Source: Mesorhizobium sp. (GTDB lineage Bacteria > Pseudomonadota > Alphaproteobacteria > Rhizobiales > Rhizobiaceae). From it: 64,000 nt of DNA. Positions within the stretch are counted from its first letter, which is position 1, and every line of letters begins with the position of its first letter. Below, in pieces: positions 25,694 through 34,598 of this stretch. A program made the translations under genes and the position numbers. Location: contig NZ_JAMLIG010000001.1 in the NCBI RefSeq assembly GCF_023954305.1, positions 682,001 to 746,000 of the forward strand, in the 5' to 3' direction. The notes beneath the pieces were generated by a model, which worked only from the letters and a program-made list of their open reading frames with translations, was not told where the DNA came from and did not search any database.

Positions 25694-26908
25694 CTATCCG
25701 GAACTCGCCTCGGCCCTGCCGCGCAGGATCGCGATCGCCGCGAAGGCTGCGACAGCCACGAGCGAGGCGGCGGTCAACGTCATGAGCGATGCGACGTTGC
25801 CAAGCCCGGCGAGCATGGCGGAGAAGGCGAAGGGGGCGAAAGCCGACGAGAACTGCCGCGCCGACGTCGCCCACCCGACCATCGCGCCGTAGCCGGCGCG
25901 GCCGAACAGTTCGAGCGGCAGGGTTCCGCCGACGATGCTGTTCAGCCCGGATCCGAGGCCGAACATGACGACGAAGGCCAGCGCTCCCGGCAGCCAGGGC
26001 GTGGTCAAAAGCAGCGTTGCAAGGCCTGCCGGAAGCAGGCAAGCCGAGATCACCGCCAGCCACGCCTGCGGGAGTCGTCCGCCGAAGACCATGTTGACCA
26101 GTCGGCTCGCGACCTGGGCCGGCCCGAACAAGGTCGACGCCCACAGTCCGGCCGCCCCCATGCCGAGCGCGGCGGTCAGCGGCACCATGTGGATCAGGAT
26201 CGAGTTCAAAACGAAGCCTTCGGCGGCGAAGCCCGTCAGCATGAGCAGGAAGAGCGCACGCCGGCTTGTGGCGGTGGCGCCCGCCGGCCGCGACGCCGGC
26301 GGCGCCGCGACCGGGTTTTCCACCGCCGCCCTCGCGCGCCGCGCATGGCCGGCGATCAACAGATGCAGCGGCAGACAGAGGACGAGATGCAGCGCCGCGA
26401 AGACGAGGAAGACCTGCCGCCAGTCGAGCGCCGCGTGCAGCCAGGTCGTCAGCGGCCAGAACACGGTCGAGGCGAAACCGGCAATCAGCGTGAGATGGGT
26501 GATCGACAGCGATGCGCGGCTGCCGCCGACCTGGACGATGGCGACGAAGGCGGTCGAATAAAGCACGAAGCAGGCTGCGACCTGCATGACCAGCAGCGCG
26601 GCGACGAAGGCGTAGGCGCTGGGCGCCGCGGCTGCGAGCGCCAGCGAGGCGGACGCGGCAAGCGAGCCCCAGCTCATCGCGCGCCCCGCGCCGTGGCGGT
26701 CGGCCAGCCGGCCCGCCGTCGGCGCGACGAGGCTTCCGGCAAGAAGCGACAGCGACAGCGCGGCGAAGATCCATTGCTGCGGCCAGCCGAAGCTGGCGGA
26801 GATCGACGGCGCGAGGATCGCATAGCTGTAGAACAGCGTGCCGTAGCCGACGATCTGGGTGAGGCCGAGCGACCAGATGAGTGCGGCCGGGGCGCGGTCG
26901 GCGCTCAT
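25694..26908 (-). CDS. MFS transporter
   Basis: A 404-residue inner-membrane protein with about 12 predicted transmembrane helices and an MFS loop 2-3 motif (GRLADRHGAGRAM, about 66-78). A basic cytoplasmic loop (about 190-215, RRARAAVENP through TSRRAL) separates the halves. Its 3' end converges on the transglutaminase gene, 7 bp away. The substrate cannot be inferred. Confidence 0.88.
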   Translation of the reverse strand: MSADRAPAALIWSLGLTQIVGYGTLFYSYAILAPSISASFGWPQQWIFAALSLSLLAGSLVAPTAGRLADRHGAGRAMSWGSLAASASLALAAAAPSAYAFVAALLVMQVAACFVLYSTAFVAIVQVGGSRASLSITHLTLIAGFASTVFWPLTTWLHAALDWRQVFLVFAALHLVLCLPLHLLIAGHARRARAAVENPVAAPPASRPAGATATSRRALFLLMLTGFAAEGFVLNSILIHMVPLTAALGMGAAGLWASTLFGPAQVASRLVNMVFGGRLPQAWLAVISACLLPAGLATLLLTTPWLPGALAFVVMFGLGSGLNSIVGGTLPLELFGRAGYGAMVGWATSARQFSSAFAPFAFSAMLAGLGNVASLMTLTAASLVAVAAFAAIAILRGRAEASSG

Positions 26909-27169
26909 CGGGACGGCGTCCTTGCGGCGCGGAACGGCAAAACGGCTGGTTCGGTCATCGGGACGGCTGGCGAAGAGGAGAGCCTTTTCTTAAGCCGACG
27001 GCGGCCCGCGTCAACCGCGGCGGCTTGCTGGATCAACGACCCGGACAGGCTGTCCGGTTCGGCGCAGGCAACCGCATCGACGAGCCGGCGCGGGGGATCT
27101 GCCGCACGGTAGGCCGGCTCGCTGGTCGTCGGAAGTGCGATGATTGGCTACCCCGTCGACCGATGCACC

Positions 27170-27855
27170 CGTCTCGCCGCTTCGCCAGCGCATGCAGCAC
27201 AACATAATCATGCGGGGCCTCGGCTCCCACACGCAGCAGGACTACGTTCACCACCTCCGGGCGCTTCGCCGCGTTCCTCGGGCGCTCGCCCGACACCGCG
27301 ACGCAGGACGATATCCGCCGCTTCCAGCTTGATCAGCATGAGATGGGCGTGGGACCTGTCACCATTAACGGCACTGTCTCGGCGCTGCGGTTCCTGTTCC
27401 TGGTGACACTGCAGCGCCGGGATCTGTCGCGCGCCCTTGTCGCGCTGCGCGACGCCGGGGAGTTCGGCTTCTTCCGGACCATGGCACACCTCGCCAAGCG
27501 GCGCGCCTTCCTGCGCCACCTTGCTGCCGTCCGGACAAAGCGATGGCTGGTCTATGCCAAGGCGCCGTTCGCCGGGCCGGAGGCGGTGCTCGCCTACCTG
27601 TCGCACTACACCCACCGGGTGGCGATCTCGAACAGCCGCCTCATCGCATTCGACCAGGACGGTGTCACCTTCCGCTACAAGGATTATCGCCGCGACGACG
27701 CGGACCGGCAGCAGGTCATCACGCTTGCCGCCGACGAGTTCATCCGCCGCTTCCTGCTCCATGCCGAGCCGCGCGGCTTCCATCGCATCCGGCACATCCC
27801 CATTGCCGTCGATGGTGGCCCGCGGGTCCTGCATGAGAGGCTTTCGTATGTTTGC
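27170..27855 (+). pseudogene. IS91-type element remnant: recombinase N-terminus fused to transposase C-terminus
   Basis: Two parts are joined. From about 27170 the translation is the N-terminal core-binding domain of the tyrosine recombinase that accompanies IS91-family elements (RQRMQHNIIMRGLGSHTQQD, later HEMGVGPVTINGTVSALRFL); an extra G near 27260 shifts the frame. From about 27439 the in-frame continuation is the C-terminal part of an IS91 transposase (RDAGEFGFFRTMAHLAKRRA, KRWLVYAKAPFAGPEAVLAY, YTHRVAISNSRLIAFD). The recombinase catalytic domain and the transposase zinc-finger and HUH region are deleted. The 194-residue frame 27343-27924 is therefore a chimera and not functional. Confidence 0.75.
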
Positions 27856-27859
27856 CGGC

Positions 27860-28287
27860 ACCCTAAGCCCTTCGCCATACCAGCCGTTGAGAAAACGTCG
27901 AGTTGCCTTGAGAGCGGACCTTGATACCGCCGATTTTGCGGGTCAGATTTTCGCTCGAAGGCTATCGGGAATGGAGCCATACAGACGTAGGGCGCGCTTC
28001 GTCGACCGGCAACCTTTTGCGCTCGGCTGCTCGCTCGCGCTTACGCGCCAGACACACGGTCGTCGAATTGCTCCTCGGTATTCCCCCACAGGGATCGACT
28101 TAGGCGCTGAGGTCACGTTCGGAGCGTTCGTTTAACACTAAACCGGCTCGGCCTTGGCTCTCGCCGCCCCTTAAGCCGTGCCGATAGGTCCGGCCGCAAC
28201 TGTCTACGGAGCGCGATCGTGCCGAATCGCTCCTACCTCGAATTGCCAAGAATCCAAATCTTAGCGACTGCGTCGATCTCTGCCCAC
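27860..28287. other. Gene-free stretch after the IS91 remnant
   Basis: No reading frame here resembles a protein family. It probably includes the worn edge of the IS91-type insertion (around 27860-28140) and the downstream region of the DMT gene. No terminal inverted repeat was recognised; IS91 elements lack them. Confidence 0.5.
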
Positions 28288-28725
28288 TCACCGCAGCACG
28301 AAAGCACCCGCTAGTACGAGTCCGATGCCAAGCAGCCGCTGCCAACTGATGGCCTGTTGCTGCATGCCGAGCAGACCGAAGTGATCCAGCACCGCCGAGG
28401 TCGCCAATTGCCCGACGAGCGCCAGCGATACGCAGGCTGCAGCGCCGAGGCGGGGCATCCCGAACGTTGACATCGCCACGAAGATCGCGCCCCCCACGCC
28501 CCCCAACCAGTAGAGCATCGGCACCGTCTTGATTACGCCCATAGGGGGCAGCGATTGGCGAGTCGCCAGCAGAAGCCCGACAATGCATAGGAAGCTGACC
28601 GACAGCGAGACCATCGTGGCCATGACGGACGAACTGCCTGCGGATCGCGCCAGCATCGCATTGAGCGCGAACTGCAGCGGCAGGACACCGCCTGCGAGGA
28701 TCATCATGGGAACAGCCGCGGACAT
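28288..28725 (-). CDS. DMT-family transporter, short YdcZ-like (DUF606) type
   Basis: A 145-residue membrane protein with about five predicted helices: AVPMMILAGGVLPLQFALNA, then MLYWLGGVGGAIFVAMSTF and a C-terminal RLLGIGLVLAGAFVLR. This is the single-repeat EamA-like architecture of the DUF606 family, thought to export small metabolites as dimers. It diverges from a TetR gene across a 219-bp region with an AT-rich dyad. Confidence 0.82.
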   Translation of the reverse strand: MSAAVPMMILAGGVLPLQFALNAMLARSAGSSSVMATMVSLSVSFLCIVGLLLATRQSLPPMGVIKTVPMLYWLGGVGGAIFVAMSTFGMPRLGAAACVSLALVGQLATSAVLDHFGLLGMQQQAISWQRLLGIGLVLAGAFVLR

Positions 28726-28783
28726 GACGAGAAACTCGCAAATAGATCAGGACAAGAGACAGGACAGGCTGAACGTAGCAGTT

Positions 28784-28801
28784 ATTTATCGAATAATAAA
28801 T
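28784..28801. promoter_or_regulatory. AT-rich dyad ATTTAT-CGAATA-ATAAAT
   Basis: Perfect 6-bp inverted arms with a 6-bp spacer, between the divergent DMT and TetR genes. The same arms and spacing occur at 34544-34561, and the left part TTATTTATCGA recurs at 42989-42999. A TetR-type operator is plausible, although AT-rich arms can also arise by chance near promoters. Confidence 0.45.
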
Positions 28802-28944
28802 GATTTGAAATATCCTTTATGTCAAGTGCCCGGCAACTCCTGCTCAGGCGCAATGTGCGAGACAAAATTCGGGCCAGGCATTGCACTCAACAATGCATCG
28901 TTGCAGGTAAAGAAAGGCGCCACCAAACTTGGCGAGGGGTGCAA

Positions 28945-29577
28945 ATGAGCCTGGCCGATACCGTCGCAGTCCACGAAACCAACCCGACCCGTCTCGCAAT
29001 CATGGCGGCCACGGTCCGCCTGCTGCTGCAACGGTCGTCGGAGCTGATCAGCATGGCAGATATAGCGGCCGAAGCCGGCGTGTCGCGCCGCACGGTCTTC
29101 AACCAGTTCGCGACGAAGGAGGCCGTGATTGAACTTGCACTGGGCCAAGTCTGGCACAGGATTGGGATTGCCGAGATCACCGATGCCATAGACTCAGTAG
29201 CCGATCCGGTTGCGACAATGACTCGCATTGGTCACGCGATCACCGGCTTCTGGCTGGACGGTGAGTCCATCCCGGTCGCCCGTATGGCGATCAGGGAGAG
29301 TTTCGCTCATCCGAACATCACTGCCCAGTACATCGAGCTGGGCAAGCGCCCGGTCACGCAGGCGATCGTCCGCTACATCACCATCCTCGCCCGGCGCGGA
29401 CAGCTCGACGTGGCCGATGCGGATCTCGCGGCCAGACAATTCATCGGGCTGATCAACGAGCCGCTCGTCTTCCTTCAGATACTGGGCCAGGCCGAGACGC
29501 ATGATCCCTATCATGTCCGTCGCGTTGTGGACGAAGCGGTGCTGATCTTCTTCCTTCGCTACCCCCTTAAACGTTGA
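28945..29577 (+). CDS. TetR/AcrR-family transcriptional regulator
   Basis: A 210-residue regulator. The helix-turn-helix is clear (ISMADIAAEAGVSRRTVFNQ then FATKEAVIELAL, about 33-65). The start at 28945 has GAGGGG 6 bp upstream; the 42-residue longer frame is basic, unconserved and crosses the promoter. It is divergent from the DMT transporter and convergent with the FAD monooxygenase, so either could be its target. Confidence 0.87.
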   Translation: MSLADTVAVHETNPTRLAIMAATVRLLLQRSSELISMADIAAEAGVSRRTVFNQFATKEAVIELALGQVWHRIGIAEITDAIDSVADPVATMTRIGHAITGFWLDGESIPVARMAIRESFAHPNITAQYIELGKRPVTQAIVRYITILARRGQLDVADADLAARQFIGLINEPLVFLQILGQAETHDPYHVRRVVDEAVLIFFLRYPLKR

Positions 29578-29607
29578 GCAGCCGGACTATTGGCCCAGCT
29601 CCCGGGG

Positions 29608-30846
29608 TCAGTGGATCGTCTCGTGCAGAAAATCGGCGGTGGCGGTCTCCCGCATCACCGCCTCGGGCGACCGGTGCCGCTCTGCGTTCTCACGTTCGCT
29701 TGGGGAGAGGATTTGCGCCTGCATATACGCGCCGAGGGCACGAGCATGATCCACCACACGCGCATTGGTCGTCCGTCGGCGGGCGTCAAACCGCTCCAGC
29801 GCCGCGGGGATATCGCCTACCTGGTCCAGCACCTCGGCGAGGGCCGCGGCATCCTGCGCAGCTTTCGTAACGCCCATGCCGCAATGCGGCCTGCCGACGA
29901 ACGCCGAGTCACCGACGAGTGCAATCCTGCCCCGCGCCATTCGGGCGACAGCCAGATCATAGATCGGCTGTATGAACGGATGGGCCGTTTTCGACACCAG
30001 CTCGGCGAACTGGGGAGAAAGCAGCGACTGTGCGGCATCGCGCATTTCAGCGATGACCTCGTCACGGATCATTGTGGGGGCAATCGAATACTCTCTCTGC
30101 ACGCCGTCCCTGTCAGTCAGGAGGCGAGGCAGTTGGACCTGGGAATCTGCCGGCCTGTACCAGACGAAATTGTAACGCCGCTTGCCCGGACGGACATCGT
30201 TACCTTCGCCGGCGACCGGATAGCCGAGGATCTGCTCGCCTTCGGGCAGACAGAAGGCGAAATAGGGGAACATCTCGCGCTGGGCGCTGGCGGACAATTC
30301 CGCCTCTTCGACCATGCCGCGCCAGGCGACGTACCCTGCGTAGAGCGGTTTCGCGCGCGCGTCGAACTGCGCTCTGATCGAGGAGCGGAAGCCGTCCGCC
30401 CCAACGAGGAGGTCGCACCGCACAGGGTCGGCCTGGTCGAAATATGCGGTAACGCCGTCACCGTCTTCGACATAGTGGCTGAAATTCTCGCCACGGCGGT
30501 AGCGATCGGCGGGGAATGCAGCGCCCAGCAACTCGTACATTCGGCCCCAGGAGGTCAGTATTTGGGGCAGATCGCGGCGCGCGACGACGCCGCCGTCCCG
30601 GGCCAGCACCACGCGGCCCGGGGTGGGCACGCCGATGCCATCACCTGCCTCGAGCCCCGCGCCGCGAAGTGCCTCGAACAGTTTGGCGTGGGTGACAATG
30701 CCGGCGCCTCGGCCCGAAAGGGGAACGGGCACACGCTCGTGCAGCGAAACCTCCCATCCCCGCCGAAGCAGGTGAAGGCCGGTGAAAAGGCCGCCCAAGG
30801 AGCCGCCAACGATCACCGCACGACGGCGCGTCCCAAAGTGTGACAT
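29608..30846 (-). CDS. FAD-dependent aromatic-ring monooxygenase
   Basis: A 412-residue group A flavoprotein hydroxylase. It has an N-terminal FAD-binding stretch (RRAVIVGGSLGGLFTGLHLL), a mid-protein LLVGADGFRSSIR motif for FAD and NAD(P)H, and the C-terminal GRIALVGDSAFVGRP motif. The overall layout resembles 2,6-dihydroxypyridine 3-hydroxylase-type enzymes, which hydroxylate phenolic or N-heterocyclic rings. It is the last gene of the TRAP dctQ-dctM operon, so it probably acts on the imported compound or its first intermediate. The substrate is uncertain. Confidence 0.85.
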   Translation of the reverse strand: MSHFGTRRRAVIVGGSLGGLFTGLHLLRRGWEVSLHERVPVPLSGRGAGIVTHAKLFEALRGAGLEAGDGIGVPTPGRVVLARDGGVVARRDLPQILTSWGRMYELLGAAFPADRYRRGENFSHYVEDGDGVTAYFDQADPVRCDLLVGADGFRSSIRAQFDARAKPLYAGYVAWRGMVEEAELSASAQREMFPYFAFCLPEGEQILGYPVAGEGNDVRPGKRRYNFVWYRPADSQVQLPRLLTDRDGVQREYSIAPTMIRDEVIAEMRDAAQSLLSPQFAELVSKTAHPFIQPIYDLAVARMARGRIALVGDSAFVGRPHCGMGVTKAAQDAAALAEVLDQVGDIPAALERFDARRRTTNARVVDHARALGAYMQAQILSPSERENAERHRSPEAVMRETATADFLHETIH

Positions 30847-30861
30847 GGATTTTCTCCGCGA

Positions 30862-32184
30862 TTACATATTGTTGGGAAGGTAGGTCACTATGCCGGGCAC
30901 CATCATCAGAATGCCGGCGGCCAAGCAGATCAGCAGCCAGTAGGGAATCGCGCCTCGGAACACCTCGGCCAGAGGCACATTTTCGGGAACCGAACTCTTC
31001 ACCACGAAAACGAGAATGCCGAAGGGTGGTGTAAGTAGCCCCGCCTCGATGATCAGGATCCCGTAGATAGCGAAGACGAGAGGATCGTAACCGAAGCCGT
31101 GCGCGATCGGTGCGAAGACTGGAACCGTCAGCAGGATGATCGACGAGGAATCAAGCAGCGTGCCAAGAGCCAGCCAGACCAGGGTCATGGCAATGAGAAG
31201 ACCGACCGGTCCGAAGCCTGCGTCGACGATCCAGCTGGTCAGGAGATCGAGTGAGCCCCCTGTCACCAGGAAGCGGGAGTATAGCCCTGCCATCAGCAAC
31301 AGGAACATGATCGGCGCCGTGGTGACTCCGGCCATGATGATGCCATCGAGGATTCCGCGCCAGCTGACCCCTTTGATGACCGCGATGAGCAAAGCACAAA
31401 GCGCACCAATTCCGGCGGCTTCGGTAGGTGTGAACAGGCCAAACCAGATTCCGCCGATGACCAGAAGGACTAGAACGAGAATCAGTCCGCCCGATATCAG
31501 GACAGACCAGCCGAGGGGGGCGTTGCCGTCGTCGCCATCGATTGAATCCGCGAAGCGATAGGGCGCCTTCTCGGGATGGCGCAATGCGGTGAAGATGAGA
31601 AACAGGATGAACAATCCTGCCACCATCAGCCCCGGCAGGATCCCCGCGACAAACAGCTTGCCGATGGAGATTTCGGTGAGGACGCCCCAGAAGATCAGCA
31701 GAATCGAAGGCGGGATCAGCATGCCCAGCATGGCGCTGCCGGCGATAACGCCAAGCGCCATCGGGCGGTCGTAGTTGTAGCGCCGCATCTGCGGATAGGC
31801 GATGCGAGAGAAGGTGGCCGCCGCAGCCACGCTGACGCCGGAGATGGCGGCGAATATGGTGTTTCCGATCACGGTCGCCACCGCCAGCCGTGCGGGAAGG
31901 CGACGCAGACCGCGATTGGTCATGGTGTAGAGATCTCGCGCCGCGCCTGAGGCCGCGATGAAGTTGCCCATGATGATGAACAGCGGGATCGTGCCGAAGG
32001 CGTATTCGCGCAACATGCTGAAGGCGACGCTGCCCGCCGTACCGACGGCAATGTCCCAGCTGTCGAAGAGCAGCCAAATGGCGACCAGCGACACCGAACC
32101 CAGCGCGACGCCGATCGGGACGCCGATCAGGATCAACGCGACGAGCATACCCAGGCTGGCAGAGGTCAAGATTGCCGGATCCAT
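30862..32184 (-). CDS. TRAP transporter large permease (DctM family)
   Basis: A 440-residue membrane protein with about 12 helices and DctM signatures: FGTIPLFIIMGNFIAASGAA, ISGVSVAAAATFSRIAYPQM, GMLIPPSILLIFWGVLTEIS and FGLFTPTEAAGIGAL. It forms the channel of the second TRAP system with the small subunit encoded 1 bp upstream. The FAD monooxygenase follows after 15 bp. Confidence 0.93.
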   Translation of the reverse strand: MDPAILTSASLGMLVALILIGVPIGVALGSVSLVAIWLLFDSWDIAVGTAGSVAFSMLREYAFGTIPLFIIMGNFIAASGAARDLYTMTNRGLRRLPARLAVATVIGNTIFAAISGVSVAAAATFSRIAYPQMRRYNYDRPMALGVIAGSAMLGMLIPPSILLIFWGVLTEISIGKLFVAGILPGLMVAGLFILFLIFTALRHPEKAPYRFADSIDGDDGNAPLGWSVLISGGLILVLVLLVIGGIWFGLFTPTEAAGIGALCALLIAVIKGVSWRGILDGIIMAGVTTAPIMFLLLMAGLYSRFLVTGGSLDLLTSWIVDAGFGPVGLLIAMTLVWLALGTLLDSSSIILLTVPVFAPIAHGFGYDPLVFAIYGILIIEAGLLTPPFGILVFVVKSSVPENVPLAEVFRGAIPYWLLICLAAGILMMVPGIVTYLPNNM

Positions 32185-32185
32185 C

Positions 32186-32698
32186 TCAGACCTCCTGCTC
32201 TAGAGATCTGGGGTCAGGCGCGAACTGCGATCCGCCGAGGAGCGAAACAATCAGCCGCAGGTAGCACACGGCGCACAGCACGCTCATCGCGAAGATGATC
32301 GCGCGGGTGGGATAGACCGGCACACGCAGCGCGCCCTCCCCTTCGAACTCGCCGATTCGGAAGCTGGTGATCATGTCGCTCCAGCCACCCCAGGCGATTG
32401 CGACGAAGATGCCCAGACCCAAGAGGCACGAAATCAAATCGATCGATTTCCGCGCACGGTCCGCCACCGTGTCGTAGATCACCGTCGCGCGGAGGAAGCT
32501 TCCCCGAACGATGGTGAGCGGAAACTGCAGGAATACGATTGCGACGATCGAATTCGCGACGAGCTCCACCGTGCCCTGGAAAGTGAAGCCTACCAGCCGT
32601 CCAGCGACGTCGACCAGGATCACGAAGGCCAGGGCAAATGCCCATATGGCAGCCATGGCATTCAAAAGGGACGCCATGCCCTCCGATCTCGTTGTCAT
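32186..32698 (-). CDS. TRAP transporter small permease (DctQ family)
   Basis: A 170-residue protein with four predicted transmembrane helices, DctQ type (VDVAGRLVGFTFQGTVELVA, then a RGSFLRATVIYDTVADRAR loop). The start at 32698 follows GGGAGGAGGAG; the longer frame would extend into the shared promoter. It is divergent from the matching substrate-binding protein gene. Confidence 0.9.
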   Translation of the reverse strand: MTTRSEGMASLLNAMAAIWAFALAFVILVDVAGRLVGFTFQGTVELVANSIVAIVFLQFPLTIVRGSFLRATVIYDTVADRARKSIDLISCLLGLGIFVAIAWGGWSDMITSFRIGEFEGEGALRVPVYPTRAIIFAMSVLCAVCYLRLIVSLLGGSQFAPDPRSLEQEV

Positions 32699-32764
32699 TT
32701 CTCCTCCTCCCGGTCTGGCGATTTGGCCGCGGAACCGGCTTGACAGAACCAAGTCTGGACGCTT

Positions 32765-32782
32765 AATTATCAATCAATAAAT
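32765..32782. promoter_or_regulatory. Putative operator in the divergent TRAP promoter
   Basis: The dyad AATTAT-CAATCA-ATAAAT lies between dctQ (minus) and dctP (plus). Its reverse complement shares TTTATTGATTGATAA, 15 of 15 bases, with the site just upstream of the TetR gene at 34599. A 15-bp identity only 1.8 kb away supports one regulator controlling both. Confidence 0.65.
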
Positions 32783-32818
32783 AATTTGGCAACTGAATTC
32801 CATCTCAGGGAGGAGAAT

Positions 32819-33898
32819 ATGGTCATCAAGGCGATGAGGCGGACCGCGAGCGTCGTGGCACTGGTGGTCTGGGCGGGCACAGCTCAGCAGGCCGCGGCAG
32901 ATACGTTCACATTGCGTATCGGCTCCGGCCATGCGCTTGGACCGGTCACCTATGTGAACACCTCACACGAGTTTCTCGTGCCTGAGATCGAGAAGCGGGT
33001 TGCCGAGCGCACCGAGCACAAGGTGCGCTTCATCGAGGCCTATGGCGGGTCCCTGGCCAAGCTGGATGAGACCCTGGAAGCGGTCGAAAAGGGCATCCTG
33101 GACATCGGCCATGTCTGCTTTTGCTTCGAGCCGTCGAAGGCAATGGCGCAGAACCTGAACTACTTCGTGCCTTTCTCGAGCCCATCGGCGGTGCAGCAGC
33201 TTGCGTTCACGCGCAAGGTCTATGCACAGCACCCCCAGTTGTCGGAGCATTTCTCGACCAACTACAACCAGACGCTTTTGGCCCTCACCGGCTACGACAA
33301 CTACAACGTGGGAACGAAGTTCGAATGGGAAAAGTTCGCCGACCTGGCCGGACATAAACTCGGCGGCGCCGGACCGAACCTGGTCTGGCTGGAAGGATCC
33401 GGCACGACCGTCGTGCAGACCGGAATTCCCGACTATTACACCAACATCCAGACGGGTGTGATCGAAGGGAACATGCTGTTTCCCTCCAGCTACTATGGGC
33501 TGAAGCTGTTTGAAGTGGCACCCAACTACAAAATCATCGACTTGGGCGCGATGATGGTCAACGGCCTCCTCATCAACAACGACAGGCTGGCAAAGCTCCC
33601 GCCGGAGGTGGCCGAGATCGTCCGCGAAGTTGCCTCCGAGTATGAGCAGGTGACGGCCGAGGCGCTGGACAGAGACCAGGCCGCAGGCATCGCCAAGCTC
33701 AGGGAAGCCGGCGCGGTGGTCACCGAACTGTCGTTCCAGGAGCGCCAGGCCTGGGCCGAGCGTCTGGCCGGTCTTCCGAACGCCAAGGCGAAGGAACTCA
33801 GCGCGCTGGGATTCGACGGCCCCGCGATTTTCCGAAGCTACTTGGCCGCCGCGAAGGATGCGGGCTACCGCTTCCCGGTCGAATACGTGATCGAATGA
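32819..33898 (+). CDS. TRAP transporter substrate-binding protein (DctP-like)
   Basis: A 359-residue periplasmic protein. A signal peptide (KAMRRTASVVALVVWAGTAQ, cleavage after the Ala-Ala-Ala-Asp region) is followed by FTLRIGSGHALGPVTYVNTS and a DctP-type fold. The start at 32819 follows GGGAGGAG 5 bp upstream. The usual ligand-arginine region is not obvious: it reads LAGHKLGGAGPNLVWL, so the ligand may differ from the dicarboxylates of classical DctP. It is divergent from its permease genes. Confidence 0.88.
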   Translation: MVIKAMRRTASVVALVVWAGTAQQAAADTFTLRIGSGHALGPVTYVNTSHEFLVPEIEKRVAERTEHKVRFIEAYGGSLAKLDETLEAVEKGILDIGHVCFCFEPSKAMAQNLNYFVPFSSPSAVQQLAFTRKVYAQHPQLSEHFSTNYNQTLLALTGYDNYNVGTKFEWEKFADLAGHKLGGAGPNLVWLEGSGTTVVQTGIPDYYTNIQTGVIEGNMLFPSSYYGLKLFEVAPNYKIIDLGAMMVNGLLINNDRLAKLPPEVAEIVREVASEYEQVTAEALDRDQAAGIAKLREAGAVVTELSFQERQAWAERLAGLPNAKAKELSALGFDGPAIFRSYLAAAKDAGYRFPVEYVIE

Positions 33899-33905
33899 TT
33901 GTCCG

Positions 33906-33929
33906 GCCGCGCTCGTTTTCGGGCGCGGC
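33906..33929 (+). terminator. Stem-loop after the TRAP binding-protein gene
   Basis: The inverted arms GCCGCGC and GCGCGGC (7 bp) enclose a 10-base loop 8 bp after the dctP stop. No T-run follows, so it may be an attenuating or mRNA-stabilising hairpin that leaves the binding protein more abundant than the downstream cupin. Confidence 0.4.
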
Positions 33930-33959
33930 GTTGCCTATTCCCTAATCTGTGAGGTTCCC

Positions 33960-34379
33960 ATGATGACCGGCACTCCCGACCCCTCCTCCTATGATTGGCC
34001 CGATGAACTGAAGCGCGAATTCGCGGGCGCGGGCAACAATGGCTGTGTCGGCAGCATGCTGGTTTCGGAAAGCGACCGCGTTCGGGTCTGGTCGCTGAGG
34101 CTGGCGCCGGGCGAGCGGATCGGCTTCCACAAGCATGTGCTCGATTACTTCTGGACCGCCGTGTCTCCCGGACGCGCAATCTCCCACATGGATGACGGCC
34201 GCACGGTGGAGGCAACATACGAGGCCGGCTCGACGAAGCACCACCAGTACGGGCCGGGCGAGTTCAAGATCCATGATCTACAGAACGTCGGCGAGACCGA
34301 TCTGCTGTTCACCACGGTCGAGTTCCTCGACAGCGAAAACGTGCCGCTGGAACTCCCTGAAAAGGTACGGCGCGGATGA
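33960..34379 (+). CDS. Cupin-domain protein
   Basis: A 139-residue single-domain cupin. Motif 1 is APGERIGFHKHVLDYFW, with histidines in metal-ligand positions; motif 2 is around EFKIHDLQNVGETDLLF. GAGG lies about 5 bp before the ATG, with a second ATG immediately after. It follows the TRAP binding protein and is likely in the same transcript. Small cupins act as dioxygenases, isomerases or sensors; which one cannot be told here. Confidence 0.78.
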   Translation: MMTGTPDPSSYDWPDELKREFAGAGNNGCVGSMLVSESDRVRVWSLRLAPGERIGFHKHVLDYFWTAVSPGRAISHMDDGRTVEATYEAGSTKHHQYGPGEFKIHDLQNVGETDLLFTTVEFLDSENVPLELPEKVRRG

Positions 34380-34543
34380 GCGATCAAGCCGTTTGTCCCA
34401 GTTGCCACCACGAGCAATTCGGCAGATGCGCGACGGCACCTCTGTCGCCGCGCAGGCGGCGCCTACGCCCCCGACCCGCCATGGCCGTCGGGCGCCGCGC
34501 ACGCATGGCCCGCAGGTTGGATTGCCGCCACACGATCTGCGGA

Positions 34544-34561
34544 ATTTATTGATTGATAAAT
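34544..34561. promoter_or_regulatory. AT-rich dyad ATTTAT-TGATTG-ATAAAT (operator)
   Basis: Perfect 6-bp arms with a 6-bp spacer, ending 37 bp before the TetR start at 34599. It shares 15 bp with the inverted site in the divergent TRAP promoter. Most likely the TetR autoregulatory operator. Confidence 0.6.
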
Positions 34562-34598
34562 CGTCGATGGCTGACTAAGCTTGCTCCACGAGGACAAG

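Noticed and set aside
27343..27924. A real 194-residue recombinase or transposase
   Set aside because: It lacks the catalytic parts of both parent proteins and has a frameshift upstream; it is a deletion chimera.
28819..28944. N-terminal extension of the TetR at 28945
   Set aside because: The extra 42 residues are basic, unconserved and cover the promoter; the later ATG has a good GAGGGG ribosome site.
34135..34578. Plus-strand frame overlapping the cupin gene and the region before TetR
   Set aside because: Ser/Arg/Pro-rich, no family resemblance, and it overlaps a clear cupin gene and the operator.
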